From Cinnamomum chago (lineage: Eukaryota > Streptophyta > Magnoliopsida > Laurales > Lauraceae), in NCBI GenBank assembly GCA_038049695.1, contig CP142460.1, positions 33,576,001 to 33,640,000 on the forward strand: a DNA stretch of 64,000 nucleotides, in the 5' to 3' direction. This document shows positions 47,229-58,190 of the stretch, in pieces. How positions within the stretch are numbered: the stretch's first letter is position 1; each line of letters starts with the position of its first letter. A program made the translations under genes and the position numbers. The notes beneath the pieces were generated by a model. It had not been told where the DNA came from. It ran no database searches and was given only the letters and a program-made list of their open reading frames with translations.

Positions 47229-49302
47229 CCTCTCGACTCCTCTTTTCCTGAGGCTCATCAGCGTCCCCTGACATCTCTTCAGTAATGGCGGGAGAGACTT
47301 CTGAATCAGGAGAGTCATCGGGTCATCTCTTATTACGGCGCTGCCCTCTCTTCCTCTTGCTTCTATGGGCCGGTTTACTTGAAGTACCCGCCCCATCATC
47401 AAAGTGAGGACCTCCGCTTGACCCCTCGCCAAATGGTTTGCTCCTCCTAGTGGACTTCAAGGAAGCCTTCGTTCGTTCCGCTTGCATCCAAGCGTCGATA
47501 TCGGTCTCCTCCTCTTCTAGCTATTTCAAGACCTCACCAAGTATCTCTTTTACAGCTCCTGATCTGATGACGTCCTGTTCATTGAGAAAGCCTATCTTAT
47601 GCTTCTCTCTAGAAAGGAAAGCCAGAACTTCCTCTCGTCGGACTCCATTTGATCTGCCAAGACCCTTCCCAGAAGATTACTTGACATCGAGCTCCTTCTT
47701 GGAAAGCCCTCGGTATACGAAAAAGCTCTCTACGAACCATTTCGTAAAGCCAGCAGTCCAGAAAGTGGGCAACTCAGGATAAGAAATCATGGCGGTAGTG
47801 TCCTCTGTAGTGTAAAAAGCCCATGCATTCCTTCCATCAAGCAAACCTCCAAACCGCTTCACCATGCTCGAAGGCACTCCAACATCGCTTTGAGAGAAGC
47901 CCAACTGCAGCGCAAAACACGAGGGAACATACGGTTGGATGTCGACAAAAAGATGTCTACGGTACACCATCGTACCAACACGTATGTTGAAAAGCAATAT
48001 CTTTTCTGCGTTTGTCAAAGAGTAGTGTCTTCCCGACCCTGCCCTGGTGGAATCACGGGAGACACCAAAATCAAAAGCCTTTTTCCTCAAACCTTGAGAA
48101 AGATTCACTGAAGATTGCCTAATCTCGACGTCCCTGAACCATCAGATCCTCAAACGGGCAGACAAAAGAGATTCGGAAATGGTTGTCCCTCTAGCCAATC
48201 AAATCATGAAAGAGTCATCATCCTGTGCAACTCCTAATCGATGGAAGCCGGGATAGTGGTATACAAACCATGAATAGAAAATATGGTCTGAAAATACCCT
48301 GTTCATAGGGAGCCCAAGCAGAACAAGAAAAGCAGCAGCCTGTAGTTCGGTGCACAAATAGGAGTAAAGAGCAGGCACCAAAGCAAGCCGCTCTCCAAAT
48401 GCCATCTGACAAGCCGGAAAAATACATTGTGGCCTGATGTGCGTACCATCTTCTCTAGCAAAAACTACCCCACTAAGCCAATAAGTGAGGTAAACAGCGA
48501 GATCCCTCCGCAGCACAATGTCCGAATAAATGGCATCTGTGCTCATGAAGAAGTCCTTCAAGTCTCCTTGCGTGACAGAAGTCTTCATCAAACCTGGAGT
48601 CTTAGCTCTGGCTTCCCGGGTGGTACTATCTGAAAATTCTCTGCTGTCAAAGAAGTTGGGGAACAAGGAGCCAAAACTCCTCCAACTGCTGGACCTGACT
48701 TTCAAGTCCTCCTTCTCCTTCAAAAAATCATAGAAGGCGACGAGATGAAAGTACAAAAGCCTGAACTCCTCAGACTGCTCCTCAAGGACATTGTCAATAG
48801 GCAGGAACTCCTCATAAAGTTTGCCGAGGACAGGCAGCCCGGTAATGGCGCTCAATTCCTTCAAAGTTAAACCAATCTCACCATTCGTGACAATGAAGGT
48901 GTTGGTTTGTGGAAGGTGTAAGACACTGTCCTGAGTGACCTCGATTAGCATTAATTAGGTCGTGTTTTAGTTTTAAGCGTGTTTAGTGGATTTTGATTAA
49001 GTTGGGAATATAATAGAATTTGTTATAGCTTTGGGAATTTTGATTTGCATTGTGATTAGTGGGGCCCTTTGGGGGTTCCTTCTTTATGACCTTGCATGCG
49101 CTTGAGGACTTATCAGAGATTCTTGCATTCATTGTTTTATTCTTATTTTATTTGTATTGTTAACCCCTACAACTTTCATGTTGATCCCGTCCCCGTTCGA
49201 GATCCCAAAACCCGATTCCCTAGCATTGAGGGCAAAACAGTCATTATACACTAAATCTGTACCCAAAACTTGATAACCTCGAAACCCGTGAAACATATAC
49301 AT

Positions 49303-49430
49303 TTTGAAACTAGATATTTCGGCGATCATTTCTTTCTTCTTCGTCGAATTCATCCGAGATCCCGAAAGACATGATTTCATCCCAAAGGGTGTCTTAAGTA
49401 GTGGGATCCATTCCCATTTGCTTATATAAG
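49303..49430 (+). promoter_or_regulatory. Upstream block and TATA box of A2 LTR
   Basis: GAAACTAGATATTTCGGCG and TTCTTCGTCGAATTC are followed by TATATAAG at 49423-49430. The expected start is near 49460, leaving about 2.6 kb of LTR as transcribed leader. Confidence 0.65.
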
Positions 49431-50283
49431 GAGAACCCATCTTCCTCATTTCCCTTTTTTCCAACACAAGCTTTAACCTAGGGTTTCTTGTAACTTTTTC
49501 CTTCTTCTTCTTGGTCTCTCCATCTCAATCTCCCACCAAACTTGCACCAACAACAAAATGGACTTCACCATTCTCTTCCTCATCTTGAAGGCTACCTTTT
49601 GATACCATTTGTGAAGAAAACCTCCCATTCCAAGATCTTTTTTGGGCTAGCTCTTGCCATTTAAAGGTCATCCAAGTAAGCAATCTTCTCCATCTTCTAG
49701 ATTTGTATTCTTCTAGTCCTAGAGAAGTTTCATCTCCATTATTGTGAGTTCTATCTTCTTCATTCATTGTTTGACCCATTTTAGGGTTTGTTTTGGGGGT
49801 TTTGTTTGTGCTTGTAGGATTCTTGAGAGAGCTTTGTTTAGTAGCTTGATTTCCTTGATTAGAAGACCCAAGGCAAGTGGATGAGTTAATATTATAAGCT
49901 TTCAATGGTTTTCATGAGGAATGTGGTCGATTTGTCATTTTCATTCATATTTATTGGCTTGCATTGCTTTTTGAAATAAATGCTTTGAATGAACCTTGCT
50001 AAATCATTTAATGTTTTGGAAACATGTTGGTTATGGTACTTGTTGTCTTTTGGATATATCTTAAATGAATGTTTGTGATTTGGTTTCTCTTTCCTCTTGT
50101 GGTTGTTGTGGTTAAGAAGGAGGTGATGGAATGAACACATATTGGAGTTTGGGAGAAGTGTAGATAGATGTATTGGAGGAGTTCTTAGCTCAGTTTTATT
50201 GCAGGGATTAAATGGAAGTGAGGAGAATGGTTTTGAGGAGAAAAAAGGGCTCAAATCTGAACACAGCGGGTGTTTCCCGCACC

Positions 50284-50639
50284 TGCCGGTCAGCCAGCAG
50301 TCACCTGTCGGCCAGTCGTCTGGTGACTGCCGGCTAACCGCCAACTAGCCGAACAGTCACGGATACTTTTCCAGAGAGCAACATTTTCCTCCTGAAGGCA
50401 CAGTCAGCCTCACAATTAGCAAGCGGCTAACCACCTAACCCATCAGCGGATAACCGCCAGCCAACCGAACCATTTCGGTAACATTTCCAGTAACCTGTTT
50501 TTCTGTCAGGCCAACCATGGTCAGCCGCGCGATCAGCCAGAGGCTAAGCACCTAACCCAACGGCAGCTAACTGCCATCTGACCACTAGGTAACCGAAATC
50601 ACCTAGACAACCATTCCTGAGAGCTCCTCGCTCGAGCGA
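50284..50639. repeat. Palindrome cluster, CGGCTAACCG type, with one TCGCTCGAGCGA at its edge
   Basis: About eight degenerate CGGCTAACCG/GCTAACCGCC sites between 50284 and 50594, then a perfect TCGCTCGAGCGA at 50628-50639. The flanking sequence beyond the edge aligns with the other A2 copy (about 360-430), in which the whole cluster is of the CTCGAG type. Confidence 0.85.
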
Positions 50640-51654
50640 TGAGCTTTGTTGGTCGAAGGCTATGTTTGGGACAATGACGAAATGTTTAAACGTTTTGGGG
50701 TTATTCATTGAGAACCCCTTTATATCAGGGAGACTTACTAGGCAACGTATGAGGCCATTCGAGAAAGAAACCACATCACGAAGATTTCATTTGATGTTTT
50801 GAAAATTCAAAGTGTATAAGGAGCTCGGGATGTCCCCAAACTCAAAGAGTACCAAGTTGTTATTAGATCGACATACGGGATCCCTATTCACTTTAAGCAA
50901 ATCTTGAACCCTGGTACTTGTCTTGAGATTTTGAAAGATTCATTTGTATTTTTCTATTTCTCGAACTTCCCATGTATTCTCGAAAATGTTGAAATTGCAA
51001 TTGTAGCATCTTGCTAGCCTGATAAGCATGCCCGAATTGATATGACAGTTGTGCCTTTGAGCACCCCGTCCCGTTTATTTATGTACTTGCACTTGATGTA
51101 TTTCATAGATGTTTTTAATCTTGTTATTTGACCTATGAGTCGGCATCACTAAGCTTGGATAACCTTGTCAGTCTGATCCACTAACTTGGAGATCCCCCTC
51201 TTGTCCCACCAGCTGCAGTTTGGATCCTGTTACCCGGTTATTACCGTGGTCTTGTCCCGATGCCGCAGATTGCTAATGTGATTCCCGATGCCCGTCTCGC
51301 TACCGTGGTCATATAGTATATGTATATGTATTTATAAGATCCACTGTTTCTCCTCACCTCGAGTGACTGAGATCAGTGCCTAGTTATTGCTCTGTCACTT
51401 TAGTGATAGAGGACTTAGCTTCGTGTGGTTGCCATCTTGCTTGTTTCCCTATTTCCTTGGTTACCTTTACATGTTTTATAATGCATACTGGTATTTGAAT
51501 AAAGGTTTTATCTCGTTCATAGAAATTGTTATTTAAATTGGTTTAAACGCTTTTGAAGGTAAATTCATTTATTATCATATTGTCATTGTATTTTACCCAC
51601 CTGCCAAACCGTCGTGTTTGACCCACTCTTTGGTACTCATGTCCAAACGTCGTG

Positions 51655-51732
51655 TTTCCCGAGGCGGAGCCTGAGGAGGCGGTCGGAGAACTGCAACACT
51701 TAGTTGAGTGGCACGCCGATGATGTCATTTAG
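51655..51732 (+). CDS. Short conserved LTR reading frame ending in EWHADDVI (A2)
   Basis: Twenty-six codons, FPEAEPEEAVGEL...EWHADDVI-stop. It shares EPEEAVGELQ with A1 and the last eight positions with A1 and B. No ATG in frame nearby. Confidence 0.4.
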   Translation, partial: FPEAEPEEAVGELQHLVEWHADDVI

Positions 51733-52636
51733 ACATTCGGTTGTCTCGAGATGCGATTCTTTTTGGGAGTTTGTGGATAACTCATTCTTTTGGGATTATA
51801 CTTTGAGATGTATTGGCCTTTGTTGGCCTCTATTTTTTGGGGAATGTAATTAAATGATCTTTTGTTTAAACTCTAACCTTACTTTTGGGAAACGCTAATG
51901 ATCATTGCTCATTCTGATACTTAGTTATACATGCATTATTATCTTATCGCATGACTTGAATTATCAATTTGATTTGCTACACGCTTCCGCACTTAATAAA
52001 AATGTTCTTATATGGTTGTGATATCCTCATCGTGGACACCTGTGGGAAATTAAATAAATGTATGACATTAAACTGATTAGTCCTTCGGGCCCGGTCCGGG
52101 GTCGGTACAGAAGGAATGACTCCAACATGGCCATGAAGGCTTCATCGGAAAAAACCACGATTTGCCGAAATGCGCGAACCACATCGAAGATCTCGGCCTC
52201 CTTCAAAATGGCCCTGCCAACCTGCAGGATGTGATCAGTCCATGACACCCAGCTTGAGTCCACTGAAACGGCCACGAAAGTCGAAAAGGCTTCACCCAAT
52301 TGTTGCCGTCACCCTGGAAAATGCCCAGGCCAATCGGTCTCAAATCGATCGATGGATGATCAGAACCTTGGTAACCACTAGTTGGCATCAACATGTCCAT
52401 GCGGATAGACGACTTCTCTGCATAACCGGAAAGGCCGCCAGCAAAAACCCAGGTCTTGATCACATTGGTCCTCTTCACCCAACTCGGAGGATCTTCCCTC
52501 TTGGGGCAAGTGGGAGAAAAGCTCATGATCGAGATAGTGTGATCAAAGGTTTATCGGGTAGAAATAGTTCTCTCCTCACCATCTGCCGTGTAAGAGAACT
52601 GAAAACATCTCCTTTGGTACGTCAAGTCGTCAGGGA

Positions 52637-52709
52637 CTGCGTCACCAAAGAAAAAAGGTAGGCTTGAGCACAATGCTTGATCGTCCATGACCTAAGGACG
52701 ACTACTTAC
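52637..52709 (-). other. Candidate first intron, 73 bp, antisense PMD gene
   Basis: Minus strand GTAAGTAGTC...TTTGGTGACGCAG. The donor matches the consensus well. The frames on either side do not join in phase as they stand, so either the acceptor is another AG or an indel has happened. Confidence 0.5.
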
Positions 52710-53044
52710 CATAATCCTTGAAAACTCCTCATCCTTTAGAGCGATTAATCGCTGCCTCATTTCATTGCGGTTGAGGGAGTTGCACTCTTCCAAGTTTCTC
52801 TCCACAAATTGGACCTTCTCCCAGGTCTGCTGTACGACCACATTAGGAGACCTGATAGACCGACGAGGTGCATCAGTAATAGGCACTCTGCCCTTGTTCA
52901 TTCTGGAGGAACTACCTATAAAGGATGGAAAAGAAAAAATCAATCATCAAAATGACAGAATTTTGCTAAAAAATTCTAGCGAAATTTTGGCATCGCTCCG
53001 GGGCAATTCCGAAGAAAAGGGAAACATCCCAAAAAAGATAGGAA

Positions 53045-53290
53045 GCTTGAAGATGAGCTCAACACCACTACAAGCTCATAGCCAATGAAGCATTCTCAAA
53101 GAAGGTTTGAACTCAAATATTGTTGCGAGATCGAACCAGTCTTATCAAATCTCCACAAGTTTGAAGAAGGGCTCAACACTGCTGCGAGCTTCGAACTCCA
53201 AAACTTGCAAAGCTCCTAAAAATCCCGCAAGACTAAGAAAGGGCTCAACATTTCTGCGAGCTCCAAATCTCAAAAGTTGCAAAAGACTTC
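53045..53290. repeat. Tandem repeats of about 75 bp, GGGCTCAACA type
   Basis: Three diverged units with GGGCTCAACACTGCTGCGAGC, CAAAACTTGCAAAG in part. They lie upstream of the antisense gene, in the 3' region of the Tat element. Confidence 0.7.
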
Positions 53291-53500
53291 TAGGTATGCA
53301 TCATCATGCTCCCAAACCAATTTACTAAAAATCATGCATCAAAGAAAATCATCATGCATTAGATGCTAGGAAAACCTTAACCAAAGTTTGACCAATTCCA
53401 ACCCAACTTGGTCAAAACCAATCAAACTTTGTCCAAGTCAAAAATCATGTTCGCTTGACCTAGAGATTCTAGCCTTCTATCTTGATGCATAAAAAAAATG

Positions 53501-56500
53501 TGTGAGAACCCGACCCCAAATCTCTTGGATTAGTGTTGTTTTATTTGTGGAATAGTTCTTTTAGTGGGATTAGTAGTTGTTGGGTTGAGTTTGTGAGCTA
53601 GAATGAGTTTTCTTCTAGTTTTGGGCTTTTGAGTGCTTTGGTAGCTTGTGGGGCCCTTTGAGGGTTCCCTTTTCGGCTTTGTATTTACTTGCGAGATTTT
53701 CCCGATTTGTTTCGTATTGTGTTTTTGGCCCTTTGCATTCATCTTGAGGAATCCTACAACTTTCATGTTGATCCCGTATCCATTTGAGAACCCGAAAACC
53801 GATTTCTTGGCCTTGAGGGCAAAACAGTCTTTTCACACCAAATCTGTATCCAAAACTCGATATTCTCGAAACCCGTGAAACATACACTTTTTGGAAACTA
53901 GATATTTCGACGATCATTTCTTCCTTCTTCGTCAAATCCATCCGAGGTCCCGAATTAGATGATTTCAGCCACCCAAGTCCCTTAAGTTGTGGGGCCCAAA
54001 CCTCACTTGTTTATAAGAGGAACCCATCTCCTTCATTCACTCCATTCTCCATTGTTCCAGTTGAGCCTAGGGCTTTTCTTGCAACTTCTTCTTCTTCTTC
54101 TTGCTTCTTCATCTCCAAGCCACACCAATAGTTCCTCAATCAAGAAATGGAGACCATCTTCTTCTTCCTCTTCACCATGGCTCCCCATTGATACCATTTT
54201 TGGAGAAATCTCCCAACCTAGAGACCTCCCTTGAGCTTGTTCTTCTCATTTGAAGGTCATCCAAGTAAGTGATTCTTCCCATCTTCTAGATTTGTAATCT
54301 TCTAGCCTTAGAGAAGCTCCACCTTGATTATTGAAAGGTTTCATGGTCATTTCATTGTTTAACCCATTTTACGGTTGTTTTGGGGGTTTTTGTAGAGATT
54401 GTGGATCTTGAGCTTGAGAGGTGATTAGGAGCTTGATTTGCTTGATTAGAGTCAAAGGCAAGTGGATGAATGGATTGTTTTGATTATTAACATGTTTTGT
54501 GAGAAAATCTTGATTCATTAATGGTTTTGGTGATTTTAATAGTTGTCTTTAATATGATTAATATTGATTTCAAGATGTGCTTATTGATGAGTTATTTCTC
54601 CCTTGTTAATCGCTTGGAAATGTATGTATCATAGTGTCAAGATTTCAAATGGTTTCACATGAATGAGTTTTCTCCACTTTTGAGATTTATTGTGGATGGA
54701 AAGGATGGAAATGGAGGAACTTGAAATGAGGAGCTCTTTAGCTCATTTTAATGTCTTGGAAACATGTGTTTAAGCCTCCTTATGTATAATTCTATGTGAT
54801 TGATTATATGTTGGAAGGAAAGGAAACAAAAAGGAAAAAAATCAAGTTCCCGGACCTGCACTGCGCCCAGGTCCGATCGATCGGACGTTCAGACCGATCG
54901 ATCGGACTGACTTTTAACTGTAAGGATTTTTCAGCCGATCGATCGACCGATCGATCGGACCCTGTACATTTCTGGTACATAAATGTGTGAGAATGTCTTG
55001 AGCCGACACGCCTCACGGTTGGTTCGGTGGCATCGAAGTTCAATCCATTTCAATCTTGAACGGGATGGAACGACGCGATATCTTCTTTATATGTAAACAC
55101 AAGTCTATTTCCTTGGTTATCGCTAATTCTATTCCTTTCGATGACTGAGTAGGTTGCGCGATGTTTCCGGATTAATGTCATGCCTAGGATGGACCGTTTA
55201 TAATCTTGATTCTTGCTATTGTAACATCTAGTACTACCCATAAGCTCATTTTAAGTTTTGAAAGTAGTAAAAGTGCATAAGGAGCCCAGAATGTCTTCAA
55301 ACTCAAGGAGTACCAAGTAATTGTTATAATCGACATACGGGACCCCTATTCACTTCAATAGATCTTGAAACCGATATTTTTACCCGAAATTGTTATAGTT
55401 CATTGTTTCACCTCTTTTCCCGAGATTTGCATTACATGACTTGTTTTCCCGAAAGCATTGAAGTTACACTAGTAACAGTTATTTGTCCTGACATGTATTG
55501 CCCGGTATGAAATGTTAGTGTGCCCTTGAGCACCCCCGTCTTGCCCGTATATCTATTGTACTTGATTTAATTGCATATGTCTCGATTGTATTTGACCTAT
55601 GAGTCGGCACCACTAAGCTTGGATAACCTTGTTGGTCTGATCCACCGACTTGGAGATCCCCCTCTTGTCCCGCCAGCTGCAGCTTGGATCCCGATACCCG
55701 GTTATTACCGTGGTCCCGTCCCGATACCCGGTTATTACCGTGGTCTTGTCCCGATACCGCAGATTGCTACTGTGGTCCCCGATGCCCGGCTCGCTACCGT
55801 GGTCATGTGTAGTATATGTATATGCATTCATGAGATCCTCTGTTTCTCCTCACCTCGAGTGACTGAGATCAGGGCCTAGTATATGTATATGTATTTATGA
55901 GATCCCCTGTTTCTCCTCACCTCGAGTGACTGAGATTAGGGCCTAGTTATTGCTCTATAGCTTTAGTGATAGAGGACTTAGCTTCGTGTGGTTGCCATCT
56001 TGCCAGTTCCCGATTCCTTGGATACCCGACATGTTTTATATTGTTTACTTGCTTTCCGATAAATGATTCGTTTCCTTTATGAAAGTTGTTATTTAAACAG
56101 GTGCTAATATTCTCCAATGTAAATTCAGTTATTATTATATTGTTTTCTGTCCTTTGTACCCGCACATGTTTTAAATGAATGCCGGTTGGGTGAATAACCA
56201 TGCTTTTACATATGTTCCATACGATCAATGATTTTGCTGGATTTATATGATTACACGTGTTTTAAAGGAATACCCGAATTGTTAAATATCCGTGCCTTGT
56301 TTTAAAGGACATTTGGTTTGTCAGATATCTATGTTTATACCTGTTTTTAAATGAATACCCGAATTGTTAAATACCCATGCTTTGAAATATGTTTCAAATG
56401 ACACTTGTTTTGCCAGATCACTATGTTTATACCGGTTTCAAATGAATATCCGATTTGTTAAATATCCCTGCTTTGAGATATGTTTTAAATGAACATTAGT

Positions 56501-57441
56501 CTTGTCAGATTTCTTTGGTTACACCTGTTTTAAACGAGCACCCGATTTGTAAAATATCCGTATTTTTCACATATGTTTCAAATGGACAGTGGTTTTGCCA
56601 GACTGCTATGGATACCTGATTTGTTGTATACTTGTGTTTTACTTAATTTCAAATGAACGTTTGTTTTGTCAAACCACTATATTTATACATGTTTTAGACG
56701 AATACCCGATTGTCAAATATCTATGATTATAGATGATGTAAATGAATACATGTGTTATTAGATCTTCATGTTTTACCCATGCTTGAAAAGAATACAGGTT
56801 TTCCCCGAAATTCCCGACTTTGCACCCGTTTAATTATATGCAGCATTTGATCGAGTATCATGATTTATCTTATGTTTTATTCTTCCGTATACTTGTTATC
56901 TTTTCATCCACCTGCCAGACCGTCGTGTCTGACCCACTACTTTTGGTACTCAGGTTCAGATTTCTTCGCCCCGAGTTGAGTGTTTTTGTTGGCTGTGGAG
57001 CCATGCTTTGCAGGTTGGTTTGTCGGCTATGTCATGTAGACATTGAGCTTGACATCGGAGCTACGTCACATTTGGGTAGTAGTTTATAGCTTATTGTTGT
57101 ATGGCTTTTATTAGCCTTTTTCTTGGGATTCTTAATTAATGTACATTGATAATTGTAACTTGAATATATTTGGGAATGTAATATCCTGTTACTGTCAGCT
57201 CTGTAATTTATTGTGTTGATTACTCCAGTCTGATATGACTCCTGATATAATAGCGATATGCTAAAGGTTGAGTGCGACGCGGAATCCGATGGCCACGGAC
57301 TTCGGGTCGGAACGCCACAAATTCTTCCGCAAAATATTCAGAATGTGTTGTCTTCACACACGCGGATCTTGGGAGAAGTAAAATACATTTATGCTTTAAT
57401 CCCATTTCCCGCCCCCGAGGTTTCGGTTCGGGGGCGTGACA
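53501..57441 (+). mobile_element. Solo LTR, gypsy family A3, plus orientation
   Basis: 3,941 bp, TGTGAGAACCCG...GGGGGCGTGACA, perfect TSD AAATG (53496-53500 and 57442-57446). The promoter block is at about 53886-53955 and TTATAAG at 54011. A palindrome cluster is at 54850-54962 and the tandem array at about 56210-56720. A CCGGTTATTACCGTGGT(C) duplication at 55690-55755 is present in three partial copies, compared with two in the other A3 copy. Confidence 0.95.
54850..54962. repeat. Palindrome cluster, CCGATCGATCGG type, in A3 LTR
   Basis: About four copies of GTCCGATCGATCGGAC or CCGATCGATCGG in 110 bp, including a nearly head-to-tail pair at 54935-54960. Confidence 0.88.
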
Positions 57442-57446
57442 AAATG

Positions 57447-58019
57447 CATGAACATCTTGGATTGCATAAAGCTCATTATCATTCTGAGCATAAGATGGAA
57501 ATAAAAAAAAAGGGAAAAAAAATACTAGAGAAATCTCTTAAATTTTTTTTTCTTGGTTGGCCCGCAGGCCGTGGCCCACTACCACGTGGTAGTACAGCCA
57601 GAAAAAAATGTGCATAAAAAAAAACGTGAGCAAAAAAAAAAAAAAAGAAAAAAAGAGAGGAAAGTGCACGTGTAAAAAAAAGAGGAGAAAACACGTGGAA
57701 AAAAAAGAAAAAGAAAGAGAAAAGAAAGAAAAGAAAGAAAAAAGAAAAGAAAGAAATTTTTACTTCTACATGGAGTTTCTTGTGAAAGAAGAAAACTTAC
57801 TTGAAGCCATGGATGGAGAAGAAGAAAGAGAACTTGAAAATTCTTGAAAAAGAGGAGAAGTTCTTGATCTTGGAGCACTCTTAAAGACCTTTGCAAAAAG
57901 AAAGCAATAAGGGCAAGAGATCCAACCTCCTTTGCTTTTATAGAGGAGAGCAAACCAAAAGAGGAAACAAGGAGAAAACCAAGGAGGTAAGTGCTAAAAC
58001 TAGTAACTTTCCCAAAAGA
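57447..58019. other. Purine-rich low-complexity region of the Tat element
   Basis: Contains a GAAA/GAAAA-rich tract at about 57600-57760. A 232-codon open frame on the minus strand (57579-58277) is Phe/Leu/Ser-rich because of this composition and matches no family I know. Confidence 0.5.
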
Positions 58020-58190
58020 AATGATTCTTTGAGAAATTCTCTCCCAAAAGAAAGGGAATGAGAAATACTCTCTCCGAAAGAAAGATACTTTGAGAAAATC
58101 TCTCCCAAAATCAAGGAAACATGAGAGATTCTCTCCAAGTAAGGATATTTTTAGATATTCTCTACCCACAAGAGATATTTTTAGATATTC
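58020..58190. repeat. Short repeats of about 35 bp around GAGAAATTCTCTCCCAAAAG
   Basis: Five diverged units with GAGA(A)AT(T/A)CTCTC and AGAAAG. The GAGAA...TTCTC core is itself an inverted repeat. Confidence 0.65.

Larger units (their letters stand above)
48917..52109 (+). mobile_element. Solo LTR, gypsy family A2, plus orientation
   Basis: 3,193 bp, TGTAAGACACTG...GGGGTCGGTACA, perfect TSD GAAGG (48912-48916 and 52110-52114). It lies inside the PMD exon of the antisense gene. The promoter block is at about 49303-49373 with TATATAAG at 49423-49430, the palindrome cluster at 50284-50594 and the conserved short frame at 51655-51732. Same family as 1-2075. Confidence 0.95.
45882..52901 (-). 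pseudogene. Antisense plant mobile domain (PMD) gene of the Tat element, with introns
   Basis: Read on the minus strand. Exon 1 starts at the ATG at 52901 (MNKGRVPITDAP). The PMD follows: SWVSWTDHIL, then after the inserted LTR TNGEIGLTLKELSAITGLP, LYEEFLPID, YLTYWLSGVVF, LVPALYSYL and FTKWFVESFFVYRG. A basic stretch (HRSKRKRGQRRNKR) that could be a nuclear localisation signal follows, then acidic exons, then a coiled coil (45882-46442). Four candidate GT-AG introns of 73-86 bp lie at 52637-52709, 47143-47228, 46948-47025 and 46753-46837. PMDs derive from transposons; antisense PMD ORFs between pol and 3' LTR have been described for Tat-lineage elements. Stops (about 48199, 48145, 47680), frameshifts (about 52300, 46450) and the solo LTR 48917-52109 break it. 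Confidence 0.8.

Noticed and set aside
45882..48951. Independent host gene with introns
   Set aside because: Its place between Tat integrase and Tat polypurine tract, with tandem repeats on both sides, fits the antisense gene of this lineage better. A host origin is kept as an alternative in the findings.
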